This document shows positions 7,587 through 15,735 of a stretch of DNA of 64,000 bases, in pieces (the first letter of the stretch is position 1; each line of letters starts with the position of its first letter). The notes under the pieces were generated by a model. The model was given only the letters and a program-made list of their open reading frames with translations, had not been told where the DNA came from and made no database searches. The stretch covers positions 1 through 64,000 of the forward strand of contig NZ_JBBHLB010000004.1 in NCBI RefSeq assembly GCF_037572415.1. The letters are read 5' to 3'. The stretch is from Flavonifractor porci. Its GTDB lineage: Bacteria; Bacillota; Clostridia; Oscillospirales; Oscillospiraceae. The translations under genes were made by a program, and so were the position numbers.

Positions 7587-8255
7587 ATGCTGTATATCAG
7601 ACACACCGTTGAGAACACCATTACCTGGCCGCAGCTGAAAGCGGCGGTGGAGGCCGGGACCGCCCCGGCGTTGATCAACCCCTTTAATGAGATTGACATT
7701 TTACTGGAGGACGGCGAACCTGTGACCCTGGTGGCCGGCGCCCACCTACCCCCGACGGTGGACAAACCTGCCGGCCTCCGCTTCATGTTCAAGGACTGCC
7801 TGGCGGAGCCGTACAGGATGAATGACGACTGGACCAACCGGGGCGGCTATCAGGCCAGCAAGGGCCGCCGGCACGTCCTGGAGGACATCTACCCCCGCCT
7901 GCCCGCTGACCTCCGCGCCGTGATCCGCCCCCGCAAGATCGTGGAGATTATCGGCGGAAAATCTATGGAATATGAGGATCCCCTGTGGCTGCCCTCTGAA
8001 ACGGATATGTTTGGCCGCGGCTCGGAAAGTTGGCAGAACGGCGCGGCGGACGGCCCGGATGACTTCCAGCTACCGATCTTCACCACCGAGCGGGACCGCG
8101 TGAAACAGCGCCAGGGGTATGGCACCACGCCGTATTGGTGCCGTTCCCCGCATTCCAGCTACTCCAACTATTTCTGCCGTGTCTACACCGACGGCAGCGC
8201 CTACGGCAGCAACGCCTACTGGTCTTATGGCGTGGCCCCCGGCTTTGACCTCTAA
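7587..8255 (+). CDS. remote DGR target protein, DUF6273-like with variable C-type-lectin end
   Basis: The protein has 222 residues and no signal peptide. The C-terminal part (PADLRAVIRPRKIVEI..., DPLWLPSETDMFGRG, TTERDRVKQ) matches the 2223-2855 protein and the end of the tail fibre. It finishes in WCRSP...FCRVYTDGSA...WSYGVAPGFDL, the CLec-fold variable region. Its variable residues are mainly Tyr, Gly, Ser, His and Asn where the template has Asn. A binding protein diversified by the DGR 36 kb away is the natural reading. AAAGGAGG precedes the ATG. Confidence 0.85.
   Translation: MLYIRHTVENTITWPQLKAAVEAGTAPALINPFNEIDILLEDGEPVTLVAGAHLPPTVDKPAGLRFMFKDCLAEPYRMNDDWTNRGGYQASKGRRHVLEDIYPRLPADLRAVIRPRKIVEIIGGKSMEYEDPLWLPSETDMFGRGSESWQNGAADGPDDFQLPIFTTERDRVKQRQGYGTTPYWCRSPHSSYSNYFCRVYTDGSAYGSNAYWSYGVAPGFDL
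8136..8246 (+). repeat. variable repeat 2 (VR2) of the DGR
   Basis: Gap-free match to the template from TGG-TGC (44923) to GGA-TTT (45033). Substitutions are at template A positions (for example AAC to TAC, AAT to CAT, AAC to GGC), apart from one T to G (CTT to CGT) that is shared with VR3. The 3' GC block GGCGTGGCCCCCGG is identical to the template, as required of an initiation region. Confidence 0.85.
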
Positions 8256-8279
8256 TCTCTATATATCCAGAAATATCCA

Positions 8280-8293
8280 GCCGCGCAAGCGGC
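8280..8293 (+). other. GNRA-loop hairpin downstream of VR2
   Basis: GCCGC-GCAA-GCGGC, 24 nt after the stop of the target gene, at the same relative place as the hairpins after the other two targets. Confidence 0.6.
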
Positions 8294-8319
8294 AGAGAAG
8301 AACCAAAGTAAAAACAAAA

Positions 8320-8416
8320 CCACCTGCGCCTGGTGCTGACAACACGGCGCAGGTGGCGATATAAGCGACGGGAAAACCGTCCGGGATACTTATATTATAC
8401 CATCCTCCCGGACGGT
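8320..8416 (+). other. intergenic region with two long hairpins
   Basis: CCACCTGCGCC (8320-8330) pairs with GGCGCAGGTGG (8346-8356), and ACCGTCCGGGA (8376-8386) pairs with TCCCGGACGGT (8406-8416) around an AT-rich loop holding TATATTATAC. No T run follows on the plus strand. It lies directly upstream of the HUH protein gene, so a replication or regulatory site is possible. Confidence 0.5.
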
Positions 8417-8509
8417 GTGCAACACGAAAAACTGACGGGGCCGCGGCCCCGTATAGCGTCGGTAAGACGTATTAGTAGAGTGACCAGCAGACCAAAGGAG
8501 GAGTACACC

Positions 8510-9259
8510 GTGGCCTATGTCCATAGGCGGGTGAAAGCTGGCCGCACCGTCGAACACAGGAAAATGCAGTCTTTCCGTATCCACACCAAGGGGGTACAGA
8601 GGGGACCAAACCACGGGACCACATCCGAAAAGCAGGCCAAGATTAACGAGCGCGTGGCAGAGGAACGCCTGCGCTGGGATCTCAACGCCAATTTCGACTA
8701 TCGGGATCTCCATGCCGTCCTCCACTACTACGTCAAGGACAGCACCTTTGAGGAGGTCCTGGAGGACAAGGCGGCTTTCCTCCGCAACCTGCGGAAACTG
8801 TGCCGGCAACGGGGGGTCAAATGCAAAACCGTGGTGGTGATAGAAACCAAGCGCATGACAAACCCCCATATACACGTTATCACCAACCGGATGGACCCGG
8901 AGATCATCACCGAGGCATGGGAGAACGTCCCCAGGGGCGGCGGCGGTATCAGCTTCAAGCCGCTGGACCGACGGGGAAACCACGCAAAACTGGCGTCCTA
9001 CCTGGTCAAGGAAAGCCGCTCCACCATGGAGAAATACCGGGAACTGGGGAAACGTGGCAAGAGGTACACCAAAAGCCAGAACATGGTCAAGCCCGTGGTT
9101 ACATATGAGCGGGTGGCCGCGTCGTCCTGGCGGAAAGAACCCAAGGCCAGCAAGGGGGCCGTGCTGTATATGTTCGACGACGGCGCCACCAGCAGAAGTG
9201 GGTGGCATGAAATCAGCGGATACCCGTATCAAGAATATTTCGAGATTTTCAACGAATAG
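8510..9259 (+). CDS. HUH-type replication initiator/endonuclease-like protein
   Basis: The protein has 249 residues from the GTG at 8510, which follows AAAGGAGG; an upstream frame from 8333 lacks a site. NPHIHVITNRMD supplies the paired His of an HUH nuclease, and YLVKES with a downstream lysine resembles the Tyr/Lys motif of rolling-circle Rep proteins. HUH Rep proteins nick one DNA strand and stay covalently bound through Tyr. Such proteins are unusual in a large tailed phage that also transposes. Catalytic Tyr assignment is uncertain. Confidence 0.65.
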   Translation: MAYVHRRVKAGRTVEHRKMQSFRIHTKGVQRGPNHGTTSEKQAKINERVAEERLRWDLNANFDYRDLHAVLHYYVKDSTFEEVLEDKAAFLRNLRKLCRQRGVKCKTVVVIETKRMTNPHIHVITNRMDPEIITEAWENVPRGGGGISFKPLDRRGNHAKLASYLVKESRSTMEKYRELGKRGKRYTKSQNMVKPVVTYERVAASSWRKEPKASKGAVLYMFDDGATSRSGWHEISGYPYQEYFEIFNE

Positions 9260-9272
9260 GAGGGGCAAGCCT

Positions 9273-9575
9273 ATGAAAGTTTACATAGCCGGGAAAATCG
9301 CTGGAGATCAGCGGTATAAAGTGAAGTTCAGGGAAGCGGCCAAGGCCCTGGAGGCTGCGGGCCATGTGGTCCTGAACCCGGCCACGTTGCCAGACGGCCT
9401 GACCGACGCGGACTATATGCGGATCTGCATGGCCATGGTGGACGTGTCGGACGTGGCCGTGTTCTTGCCGGACTACCGGGAAAGCCGGGGCGCCATGGTG
9501 GAATGGGCATATTGTCAGAGGATTGGAAAAGACTGCGCCCTGTACCTGGATATGACGGGAGGGAAAACACGGTGA
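9273..9575 (+). CDS. DUF4406 protein (nucleoside 2-deoxyribosyltransferase-like fold)
   Basis: The protein has 100 residues. MKVYIAGKIAGDQRYKVKF, AGHVVLNPATLPDG, DYMRICMAMVDVSDVAVFLPDYRESRGAMVEWAYC is the DUF4406 pattern, with the Glu of the deoxyribosyltransferase-like active site. Members are common in phages and may act on modified nucleotides. ATG at 9273 follows AGGAGG. Stop overlaps the next start. Confidence 0.85.
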   Translation: MKVYIAGKIAGDQRYKVKFREAAKALEAAGHVVLNPATLPDGLTDADYMRICMAMVDVSDVAVFLPDYRESRGAMVEWAYCQRIGKDCALYLDMTGGKTR

Positions 9576-9949
9576 AAGATTTTGCGGAGGCATACAAAGA
9601 GGCCCACGCCAAAGAGTGGGAATACATGGAGGCAAAGCGGGCCGGATGGGCGCAGCCGGGCAAAAGAACGCGAGAAAACCACGCGATCTTGATTCCGCGA
9701 AAGGAGGCCGTGGACATGGCGCGGGACCTTGCCACGGCGCTTTACGGGAAAGAGGTTTTCCTGATCCGGGCGCTGAACCTGCAGGGGTTCATGGTGCAAC
9801 TGGCAACCGGAGAGCATGACGCCGTAACGTGCCCGGAGTGCAGCCGCGTTTTCCGCGCCGGGTGGATGAAAGGACGGTGCCCATATTGCGAGGCGGAACA
9901 GGCTGCCGCCAGGTATGTGGACGAAATGAGAAAGGCGGCGAAAAAATGA
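9572..9949 (+). CDS. zinc-ribbon phage protein
   Basis: The protein has 125 residues from a GTG that overlaps the previous stop. The C-terminal CPECSRVFRAGWMKGRCPYC is a clear two-CxxC zinc ribbon, followed by a short helix. The N-terminal part is helical and charged. Overlaps the cytosine methylase start by 4 bp, so the two are coupled. Specific role unknown. Confidence 0.7.
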   Translation: MKDFAEAYKEAHAKEWEYMEAKRAGWAQPGKRTRENHAILIPRKEAVDMARDLATALYGKEVFLIRALNLQGFMVQLATGEHDAVTCPECSRVFRAGWMKGRCPYCEAEQAAARYVDEMRKAAKK

Positions 9950-11871
9950 CCGGGGCACAAATCAACATCCTGGAGGAGATCATTGTGGACAACTTTGCCG
10001 GCGGCGGTGGCGCCTCTACCGGGATCGAGTTGGCCACGGGCCGGGTGGTAGACATTGCCGTGAACCACGACCCTGACGCCATACTTATGCACCGCACGAA
10101 CCACCCCCACACCACCCACTACCAGGCCAGCGTGTGGGATGTGGACCCCGTGGAGGTGTGCGGGGGCCGCCCCGTGGGGCTGGCCTGGTTCTCCCCCGAC
10201 TGTAAGCATTTCAGCAAGGCCAAAGGCGGAAAGCCCGTAGACAAGAACATACGGGGGCTAGCCTGGATCGTCCTGCGGTGGGCCGGTACGGTCCGCCCCC
10301 GCGTGATCATCCTGGAGAACGTGGAGGAGTTCCAGACCTGGGGGCCGGTCCGCAAGGGAAAGCCCGTCAAAAAGCTGTCTGGACAGACGTTCCGCAAATG
10401 GCTGGCCCAGCTGGAGGCCCTGGGGTACGTCGTAGAATGGCGGGAACTGGTGGCGGCGGACTACGGGGCGCCCACCACCAGAAAGCGGTTTTTCCTGGTG
10501 GCCAGGTGCGACGGGCGGCCCATTGTATGGCCGGAGCCGACCCACGCCCCGGCGGACAGCCCGGAGGCGGAGCGGGGCGAGAAACAGCCCTGGAGAAGCG
10601 CGGCGGAGATCATCGACTGGACCCTGCCCTGTCCCTCCATCTTCGACACACGGGAGCAGGTGCGGGAAAAGTATGGGTTGAACGCCCAGCGCCCCCTCCG
10701 CCCCAACACCATGCGGCGGGTGGCCCGCGGCGTGGACAAGTTCGTGATCAAGTCTGCCAACCCGTTCCTGGTGATCGTCAACCACGCCGGGGAGTTCCGG
10801 GGCCAGGGTATGGGTGAACCGCTCCAGACGATCACAGCGAAACACGGCTATGGCGTGGCCTCCCCGGTCATGGCGCCGCTGACCATGCACAACAACGAGA
10901 ACGCCACGGGCACAGCCATCACGTCCCCAATAAACACCATCACAGGAACCGGCGCCGGCGGACACCAAATGCTGATCACCCCGACCCTGGCGGCCATCGG
11001 CCAGACTGGCGGCGGGGATCGGTGCCGGAGCGTGGAAGAACCGACCCACACCCAGGTGTCAAAGGCGGAGGAGTGCGTGGTATGCCCGGCCATGATACAG
11101 TATCACACCGAACAGACCGAGCGGGTGCGCGGCCAGGCGGTCACGGATCCAATTATGACCATTGACGCCTCCAACAGATACGGGATCGCCGCGGCCACAC
11201 TGACCAAGTATTACGGCACGGACCAACACGGCCAGGCCGTCCGCGATCCGCTCCACACCATCACCGCAAAAGATCGGGAGGGCGTAACGGTGGCCAGCCT
11301 TTCGGAATTCCATGGAACAAGCGTGGGAACATCCCCCAAAAAACCACTGGGCACGGTGTTAAGCAAAGACCACCAGGCCGTACAGACTGCCCACATGGTA
11401 AAGCTGAAAGGAACCAACCTGGGCGGGCCGGTCATGGACCCGGTGCAGACCATCACCGCCGGCGGAGGCCACCATGGCGTCGTCACAACCGAGATCGTGA
11501 AAGCGGGAGCGGGTGCGGATCTCCGAAACTGGCCTAAAATCCGGGCAGCCCTAAACGAATTTTGCGGCTACCGACTGGAGGACAACGAGGTGATCCTGTT
11601 CCTGATTGGCGGGGCGTGGTATTTCATGTCGGACATTGGCCTGCGTATGTTGACACCCCGCGAACTGTACCGGGCCAACGGGTTCCCGGACGACTACCAG
11701 ATCGAGCGGGACTACATGGGGCACGTCTACGGCAAAACCAAACAGGTGGCCAGGTGCGGCAACGCCGTCCCGCCTCCGTTTGCCACGGCCCTGGTGCGGG
11801 CCAACCTGCCGGAATGGTGCGACCAGGAGATCAGAACAATGGCGGAATTTGAAAAGGCGGTGGCAGTATGA
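9946..11871 (+). CDS. phage C5-cytosine DNA methyltransferase with internal repeats
   Basis: The protein has 641 residues. Motif I is DNFAGGGGASTGIEL; the catalytic loop reads WFSPDCKHFSKAKGG (PDC in place of the usual PCQ, as in many phage enzymes); ENVEE is motif VI; and GAPTTRKRFFL is motif VIII. The conserved end CGNAVPPPFATALV gives motifs IX-X. Between VIII and IX, a target-recognition region of about 300 residues repeats P[LIV]xTI[TD]A units. It would protect phage DNA or alter expression. No cognate nuclease lies next to it. Confidence 0.92.
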   Translation: MTGAQINILEEIIVDNFAGGGGASTGIELATGRVVDIAVNHDPDAILMHRTNHPHTTHYQASVWDVDPVEVCGGRPVGLAWFSPDCKHFSKAKGGKPVDKNIRGLAWIVLRWAGTVRPRVIILENVEEFQTWGPVRKGKPVKKLSGQTFRKWLAQLEALGYVVEWRELVAADYGAPTTRKRFFLVARCDGRPIVWPEPTHAPADSPEAERGEKQPWRSAAEIIDWTLPCPSIFDTREQVREKYGLNAQRPLRPNTMRRVARGVDKFVIKSANPFLVIVNHAGEFRGQGMGEPLQTITAKHGYGVASPVMAPLTMHNNENATGTAITSPINTITGTGAGGHQMLITPTLAAIGQTGGGDRCRSVEEPTHTQVSKAEECVVCPAMIQYHTEQTERVRGQAVTDPIMTIDASNRYGIAAATLTKYYGTDQHGQAVRDPLHTITAKDREGVTVASLSEFHGTSVGTSPKKPLGTVLSKDHQAVQTAHMVKLKGTNLGGPVMDPVQTITAGGGHHGVVTTEIVKAGAGADLRNWPKIRAALNEFCGYRLEDNEVILFLIGGAWYFMSDIGLRMLTPRELYRANGFPDDYQIERDYMGHVYGKTKQVARCGNAVPPPFATALVRANLPEWCDQEIRTMAEFEKAVAV

Positions 11872-12728
11872 ACGGAAAAATTACCACATTCGAGTGGCGG
11901 GTGGACCATTTCAGCCTGGACCAGATCGCGGAGAGCGGCCGGACGTTCCGATGGAGGCGGAGAGGGCCGGAAAGCTACGCCATCCCCGCCGGGGATCACT
12001 ACTGCGTGGCATACATGACCGCGCCGGACCGGCTGGCCGTCCGCTGCCGGGAGGGCCTGGCGGCCTGGTGGCGCTATTACTTCGGACTGGGCGACGAATA
12101 CCCGGAATACTGGCGGGCCATTGAAACCTGGGCGGAGCGGGACGGCCCGGACGCCTACCTGACCAGGGCGGCGGAGGCCGCCAGCGGAATGGCGATCCTA
12201 CATCAACCCGCCTGGGAAACCATGGCCAGTTACATGGTGAGCCAAAACAACAACATTCCCCGGATCAAGGCCACCGTGGAAAAACTGTGCCGCAGGTTCG
12301 GCAAACATATCACCACGCCTGACGGGGACGAATATTTCACATTCCCGGAGCCGGGGCTATTGTGCGACGTAAACGACCTGCAAGGCCTGGGGCTGGGGTA
12401 TCGGGACAAGTACCTGGCAGGAATGGCCCAGGCCGTCGCCCACGGTGGCATAGATCCTGCCAACCTGCTGGCCATGGACTACGACAGGGCAAAGGCCGTC
12501 CTGAAAGCTGTGCCGGGGATCGGTGAGAAAGTGGCCAACTGCATTTTGCTTTATGGCATGGGACACCTGGAGGCGTTCCCGGTTGACACCTGGATCCGCC
12601 GCGTCCTGGATCGAGAGTTCCGGGACGGGTTCCCGGCGGAGAGGTACGCCGGTTTCACTGGACTGGTTCAGCAGATTATTTTCTATTACGAACGGGAGGT
12701 AATGAACAATGCACGAAACAAAAATTGA
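11868..12728 (+). CDS. OGG1-like 8-oxoguanine DNA glycosylase/AP lyase
   Basis: The protein has 286 residues. The HhH-GPD signature VPGIGEKVANCILLYGMGHLEAFPVDTWI contains the catalytic Lys (GEKVANC) and Asp (PVDTW). An upstream MVSQNNNIPRI segment matches the OGG1 family's substrate-pocket helix. The enzyme excises oxidised guanine from DNA. The gene overlaps the cytosine methylase by 4 bp and the next gene by 20 bp. DNA repair genes of this kind are infrequent in temperate phages. Confidence 0.88.
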   Translation: MNGKITTFEWRVDHFSLDQIAESGRTFRWRRRGPESYAIPAGDHYCVAYMTAPDRLAVRCREGLAAWWRYYFGLGDEYPEYWRAIETWAERDGPDAYLTRAAEAASGMAILHQPAWETMASYMVSQNNNIPRIKATVEKLCRRFGKHITTPDGDEYFTFPEPGLLCDVNDLQGLGLGYRDKYLAGMAQAVAHGGIDPANLLAMDYDRAKAVLKAVPGIGEKVANCILLYGMGHLEAFPVDTWIRRVLDREFRDGFPAERYAGFTGLVQQIIFYYEREVMNNARNKN

Positions 12729-13503
12729 CTGGGCCACCATGTCGTGGAACCCTGTGACCGGGTGCCGCCACGGGTGTCCCTATTGCTACGCCCGGAGAAC
12801 GGCCCACCGCTTCGACGCCGGCATGGAGGACCCCGCGCCGCTGACGGGCGGCCTCCACGTCCTGCCGGAGAAGATCAAGGGGACGCCGTACCCATACGGG
12901 TTCGAGCCTACCCTGCACCGCTACCGCCTGAACTTGCCGGAACGCCAGGCGGAGCCGCAGACCGTGTTTGTGTGTTCCATGGCCGATCTTTTCGGGCGGT
13001 GGGTGCCAACGGACTGGATCCGGGACGTGCTGGACGCCTGCCGCCGGGCGACCCAGCACCGCTATATTTTCCTGACCAAGAACCCGGCCAGGTATTTGGA
13101 ATTGGACCACCTGGCCCTCCTCCCGCATGAAAATAATTTCTGGTATGGGTCCACGGTGGCCAATGAGGACGCGGCGGCCATGTACCCCATGCCCTGGGCG
13201 AACATCAACAGCTTTTGGTCCATGGAGCCGCTGCTGGGGCCGGTAGATATGAGCGCGGCGGAGGGATTGCCCATGTGGGTGATCCTGGGCGCCGAAACCG
13301 GGAACCGGACGGAGAAAGTGGTGCCGCGGCGGGAATGGGTGGACCAGATTGCCGCATTTTGCGAGGAAAACGAGATCCCCGTGTTCTACAAGGATAACCT
13401 GCGGGCCTACTTCCCGGATCTCCCTGCCTCCAAATTTCCATGGGATGAACCCACGGAAAAATGGGCCGCGCACTACATGGGGCGGTTTGAGAGGCAGGTA
13501 TAA
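12709..13503 (+). CDS. DUF5131 (phage Gp37/Gp68-like) protein
   Basis: The protein has 264 residues. SWNPVTGCRHGCPYCYARR carries the conserved Cys cluster, and FVCSMADLFG, FLTKNPARY, GSTVANEDAA, SMEPLLGPVD and GAETG are the ordered family motifs. The CxxxCxYC pattern resembles radical-SAM iron-sulfur proteins, but the reaction is not known. Frequent in phage genomes. Confidence 0.88.
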   Translation: MHETKIDWATMSWNPVTGCRHGCPYCYARRTAHRFDAGMEDPAPLTGGLHVLPEKIKGTPYPYGFEPTLHRYRLNLPERQAEPQTVFVCSMADLFGRWVPTDWIRDVLDACRRATQHRYIFLTKNPARYLELDHLALLPHENNFWYGSTVANEDAAAMYPMPWANINSFWSMEPLLGPVDMSAAEGLPMWVILGAETGNRTEKVVPRREWVDQIAAFCEENEIPVFYKDNLRAYFPDLPASKFPWDEPTEKWAAHYMGRFERQV

Positions 13504-13504
13504 A

Positions 13505-14026
13505 ATGGCCATCAATGTCACCGACCTGCCGCCCAAATACCAGCGGCAGGCCATGGAGAAATACATGGCGCAGCAGGCGCGGCGGGGGCCTACACCTCCC
13601 GCCGCTGCCGTGCATGATCGGACAAAGGAAAGCAAGTATCACAACACCCCAACCGAGCGGGTGACAGCCAGCGGGGCCGTTCTACACTTCGACAGCCAGA
13701 AAGAGGCCCGGCGCTATGACGCCCTGATCCTCCGCCAACAGGCCGGGCAGATCCGGGATCTGCGCCTCCAGGTGGATTTTACCCTGCAAGAAGCATACAC
13801 AGACCTGGAGGGGCGCCGGGTGAGGGCGATCCGATACAAGGCGGATTTTACATACTATCGTCCGCCGGAGGACGGGAGCCATGCCGCATACTGGGCGGAT
13901 CGTGCTGGCGCCCCCTGGGTGTTGGTGGTGGAGGACGTGAAAAGCAAGGCAACCCGCACCAAATTGTATCTGACCAAGCGCAAAATGATGAAAGACCGTT
14001 TTGGGATCGACATAACCGAGGTGTAA
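13505..14026 (+). CDS. DUF1064 putative phage nuclease
   Basis: The protein has 173 residues. KYHNTPTERVTASGAVLHFDSQKEARRYDAL, DLRLQVDFTL, IRYKADFTYY and VVEDVKSKATRTKLYLTKRKMM form the DUF1064 core. The E..K/D..D.K arrangement is that of restriction-endonuclease-like (PD-(D/E)xK) folds, suggesting a Holliday-junction or other endonuclease role in phage replication. ATG at 13505 follows the previous stop directly. Confidence 0.82.
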   Translation: MAINVTDLPPKYQRQAMEKYMAQQARRGPTPPAAAVHDRTKESKYHNTPTERVTASGAVLHFDSQKEARRYDALILRQQAGQIRDLRLQVDFTLQEAYTDLEGRRVRAIRYKADFTYYRPPEDGSHAAYWADRAGAPWVLVVEDVKSKATRTKLYLTKRKMMKDRFGIDITEV

Positions 14027-14028
14027 CA

Positions 14029-14559
14029 ATGAGCAAAAAGACAACGGGCGCGACCGCCGAGCGCGAGGCCATCAAACGCTACTTGCAACAGTACCGGGTG
14101 GCACGGCAGAAAAAGCAAATACTGGAGGAGCGCCACCGCGTACTGGCCAACGAACTGAACGCGCCGGCGCCGGGTTCGGCGTTCCGAACCATGCCGACCT
14201 CCCACCCGGCAAAGACCGACGGGGCCGTGTCCGTTGTCTTTCGGATCGCAGAGGTTGAGGAACGAATTGACAAACAGCGGGAGGAAATGGCCGCCGCCGT
14301 CCTGCAGGTTATGGACCTGATCGACCTGCTGCCCCAAAATTCCATGGAGCGCACGGTGGTGGAACTGCGGCACATTGACTGCAAATCCTGGGAACGGATA
14401 GCAAGCGAATTGTATTTGAGCCGATCCGCCATTTTCAACTACTACAACAACGCCCTGGAAACCCTGCTGGAATATAAGCGCACCCGGAAGTTGGTAGCGG
14501 ATTTTGTGGCCGGGGAAAAGGCGGGCAGAGAAAATCAACCGCCAAAAGCCGGGGCCTGA
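14029..14559 (+). CDS. DUF1492/RinA-like phage late transcription regulator (sigma region 4-like)
   Basis: The protein has 176 residues: an N-terminal coiled coil, then a C-terminal helix-turn-helix (RTVVELRHIDCKSWERIASELYLSRSAIFNYYNNALETL) like sigma-70 region 4. Its position as the last gene before the non-coding gap and terminase is that of ArpU/RinA-type activators that switch on packaging and head genes. Confidence 0.82.
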   Translation: MSKKTTGATAEREAIKRYLQQYRVARQKKQILEERHRVLANELNAPAPGSAFRTMPTSHPAKTDGAVSVVFRIAEVEERIDKQREEMAAAVLQVMDLIDLLPQNSMERTVVELRHIDCKSWERIASELYLSRSAIFNYYNNALETLLEYKRTRKLVADFVAGEKAGRENQPPKAGA

Positions 14560-15156
14560 AAGTGTGGACACATTTGGACTTTTACCTGTGGTATAGTGAT
14601 ACCATGGAAAGCAAAGGGGCACGGGGAACCGGCCCGACAGAATGAGGGACACCAGGTTAAAGCCTGGTGTCCCCTTGCTTTCCAGGCCATGGCCGGGGGT
14701 GTGTTCCACGGGGGGCTTTCCTCCTTTCACCTCCGTTCGCCGCGCTGCTACCCGCGGCGCCCCGGCCCAACCCAGCCATGGGCGGCCAGCAACCAGGCCG
14801 CCCATGGCCTCCCGTAACCGACGCGACACCCCCCACCCATTAGGTACTCCCTGCGGATCCAAGGGGTGCGGGGCAAGGAAGGCCCGGCATTTTCGCCTAT
14901 GAGAAGCGAAAAAAACCGGGCTGTTACGTTACGGATTTAGAAAAACGCCCCGACGTTATACCCCCCTTTAGGGGGTATAAGCCGGACCGAAAGGGAAGCC
15001 AAAAAACGAAAACGCCAAGAACCGGGAAAACGAAACCGGCGGGGCCACCCACCGCCTGCCGCGCCTGCAATCCTACGCCCCCAGCGGGCCACGCCGTAGG
15101 GCATGGTCAGGGCGGCGGAGATTGGAGCCGCCGGCCAGGAAAAGGGGGTGCTGCCG
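14560..15156 (+). other. structured non-coding gap before the terminase genes
   Basis: About 600 bp without a convincing gene. It holds an extended -10 motif TGGTATAGT (14590s) and several near-perfect hairpins: GGGACACCAGG/CCTGGTGTCCC (14646-14673), GCCATGGGCGGCC with its complement around 14775-14811, and TTATACCCCC/GGGGGTATAA around 14955-14980. Only weak T runs follow. The place fits a late promoter plus a packaging (cos/pac) or small-RNA region. Exact role is inference. Confidence 0.55.
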
Positions 15157-15735
15157 GTGGCGGGAAAGAGCGGAAAGAAAACCGAAAAGCCGGCGGTCCT
15201 GACCGGCACCGTGCCGGAATGGGCCAGCACGGCGGCCATTGCCAAGATCCTGGGCAAAACCGTCCGGCGCGTCCAGCAGTTGACCCAGGAGGGCGTCCTG
15301 GAAACCGAGATCCCGCCCGGCGGCGGGGCGCGGAAATATCGCACCTGCGAAACCATCCAAAAGTATATTGCCCACATTGAGCAGAAAGCCCAGGAAACCG
15401 GGGAAAACAGCCGCACCGCAGAACTGAACCTGAAAAAGCTGCAGGCAGAGGTTGAACTGAAAGAAAGCCAGGGCCAGCTACACCGTCTGAAAACGGCGAT
15501 TGCGGAGGGAAAGTATATCCCGGCGGATCAGGCCAGCGACGAACTAGCGGAGTTCATGGCCAATTTTAAGCGGTTCGCCATGAATATCCCCCCGCGTATG
15601 GCGGGCGCAATGTCCGGCTACGCCGACGCCCTGACCGTTCGCACCCTGGAAAAAACCATGCGGAAAGAACTGGAGAACCTGCTGGCGGCCTTTACGGACG
15701 CCGGCGCCCAGGGAGAACAGGAGAGCGAACCGTGA
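15157..15735 (+). CDS. terminase small subunit (Nu1-like)
   Basis: The protein has 192 residues from a GTG after AAAAGGGGGTG; an ATG at 15103 would add 18 residues. WASTAAIAKILGKTVRRVQQLTQEGVL is the winged/HTH DNA-binding part of Nu1-type proteins, followed by a long helical region. It recognises packaging DNA and recruits the large subunit, whose gene overlaps by 4 bp. Confidence 0.85.
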   Translation: MAGKSGKKTEKPAVLTGTVPEWASTAAIAKILGKTVRRVQQLTQEGVLETEIPPGGGARKYRTCETIQKYIAHIEQKAQETGENSRTAELNLKKLQAEVELKESQGQLHRLKTAIAEGKYIPADQASDELAEFMANFKRFAMNIPPRMAGAMSGYADALTVRTLEKTMRKELENLLAAFTDAGAQGEQESEP

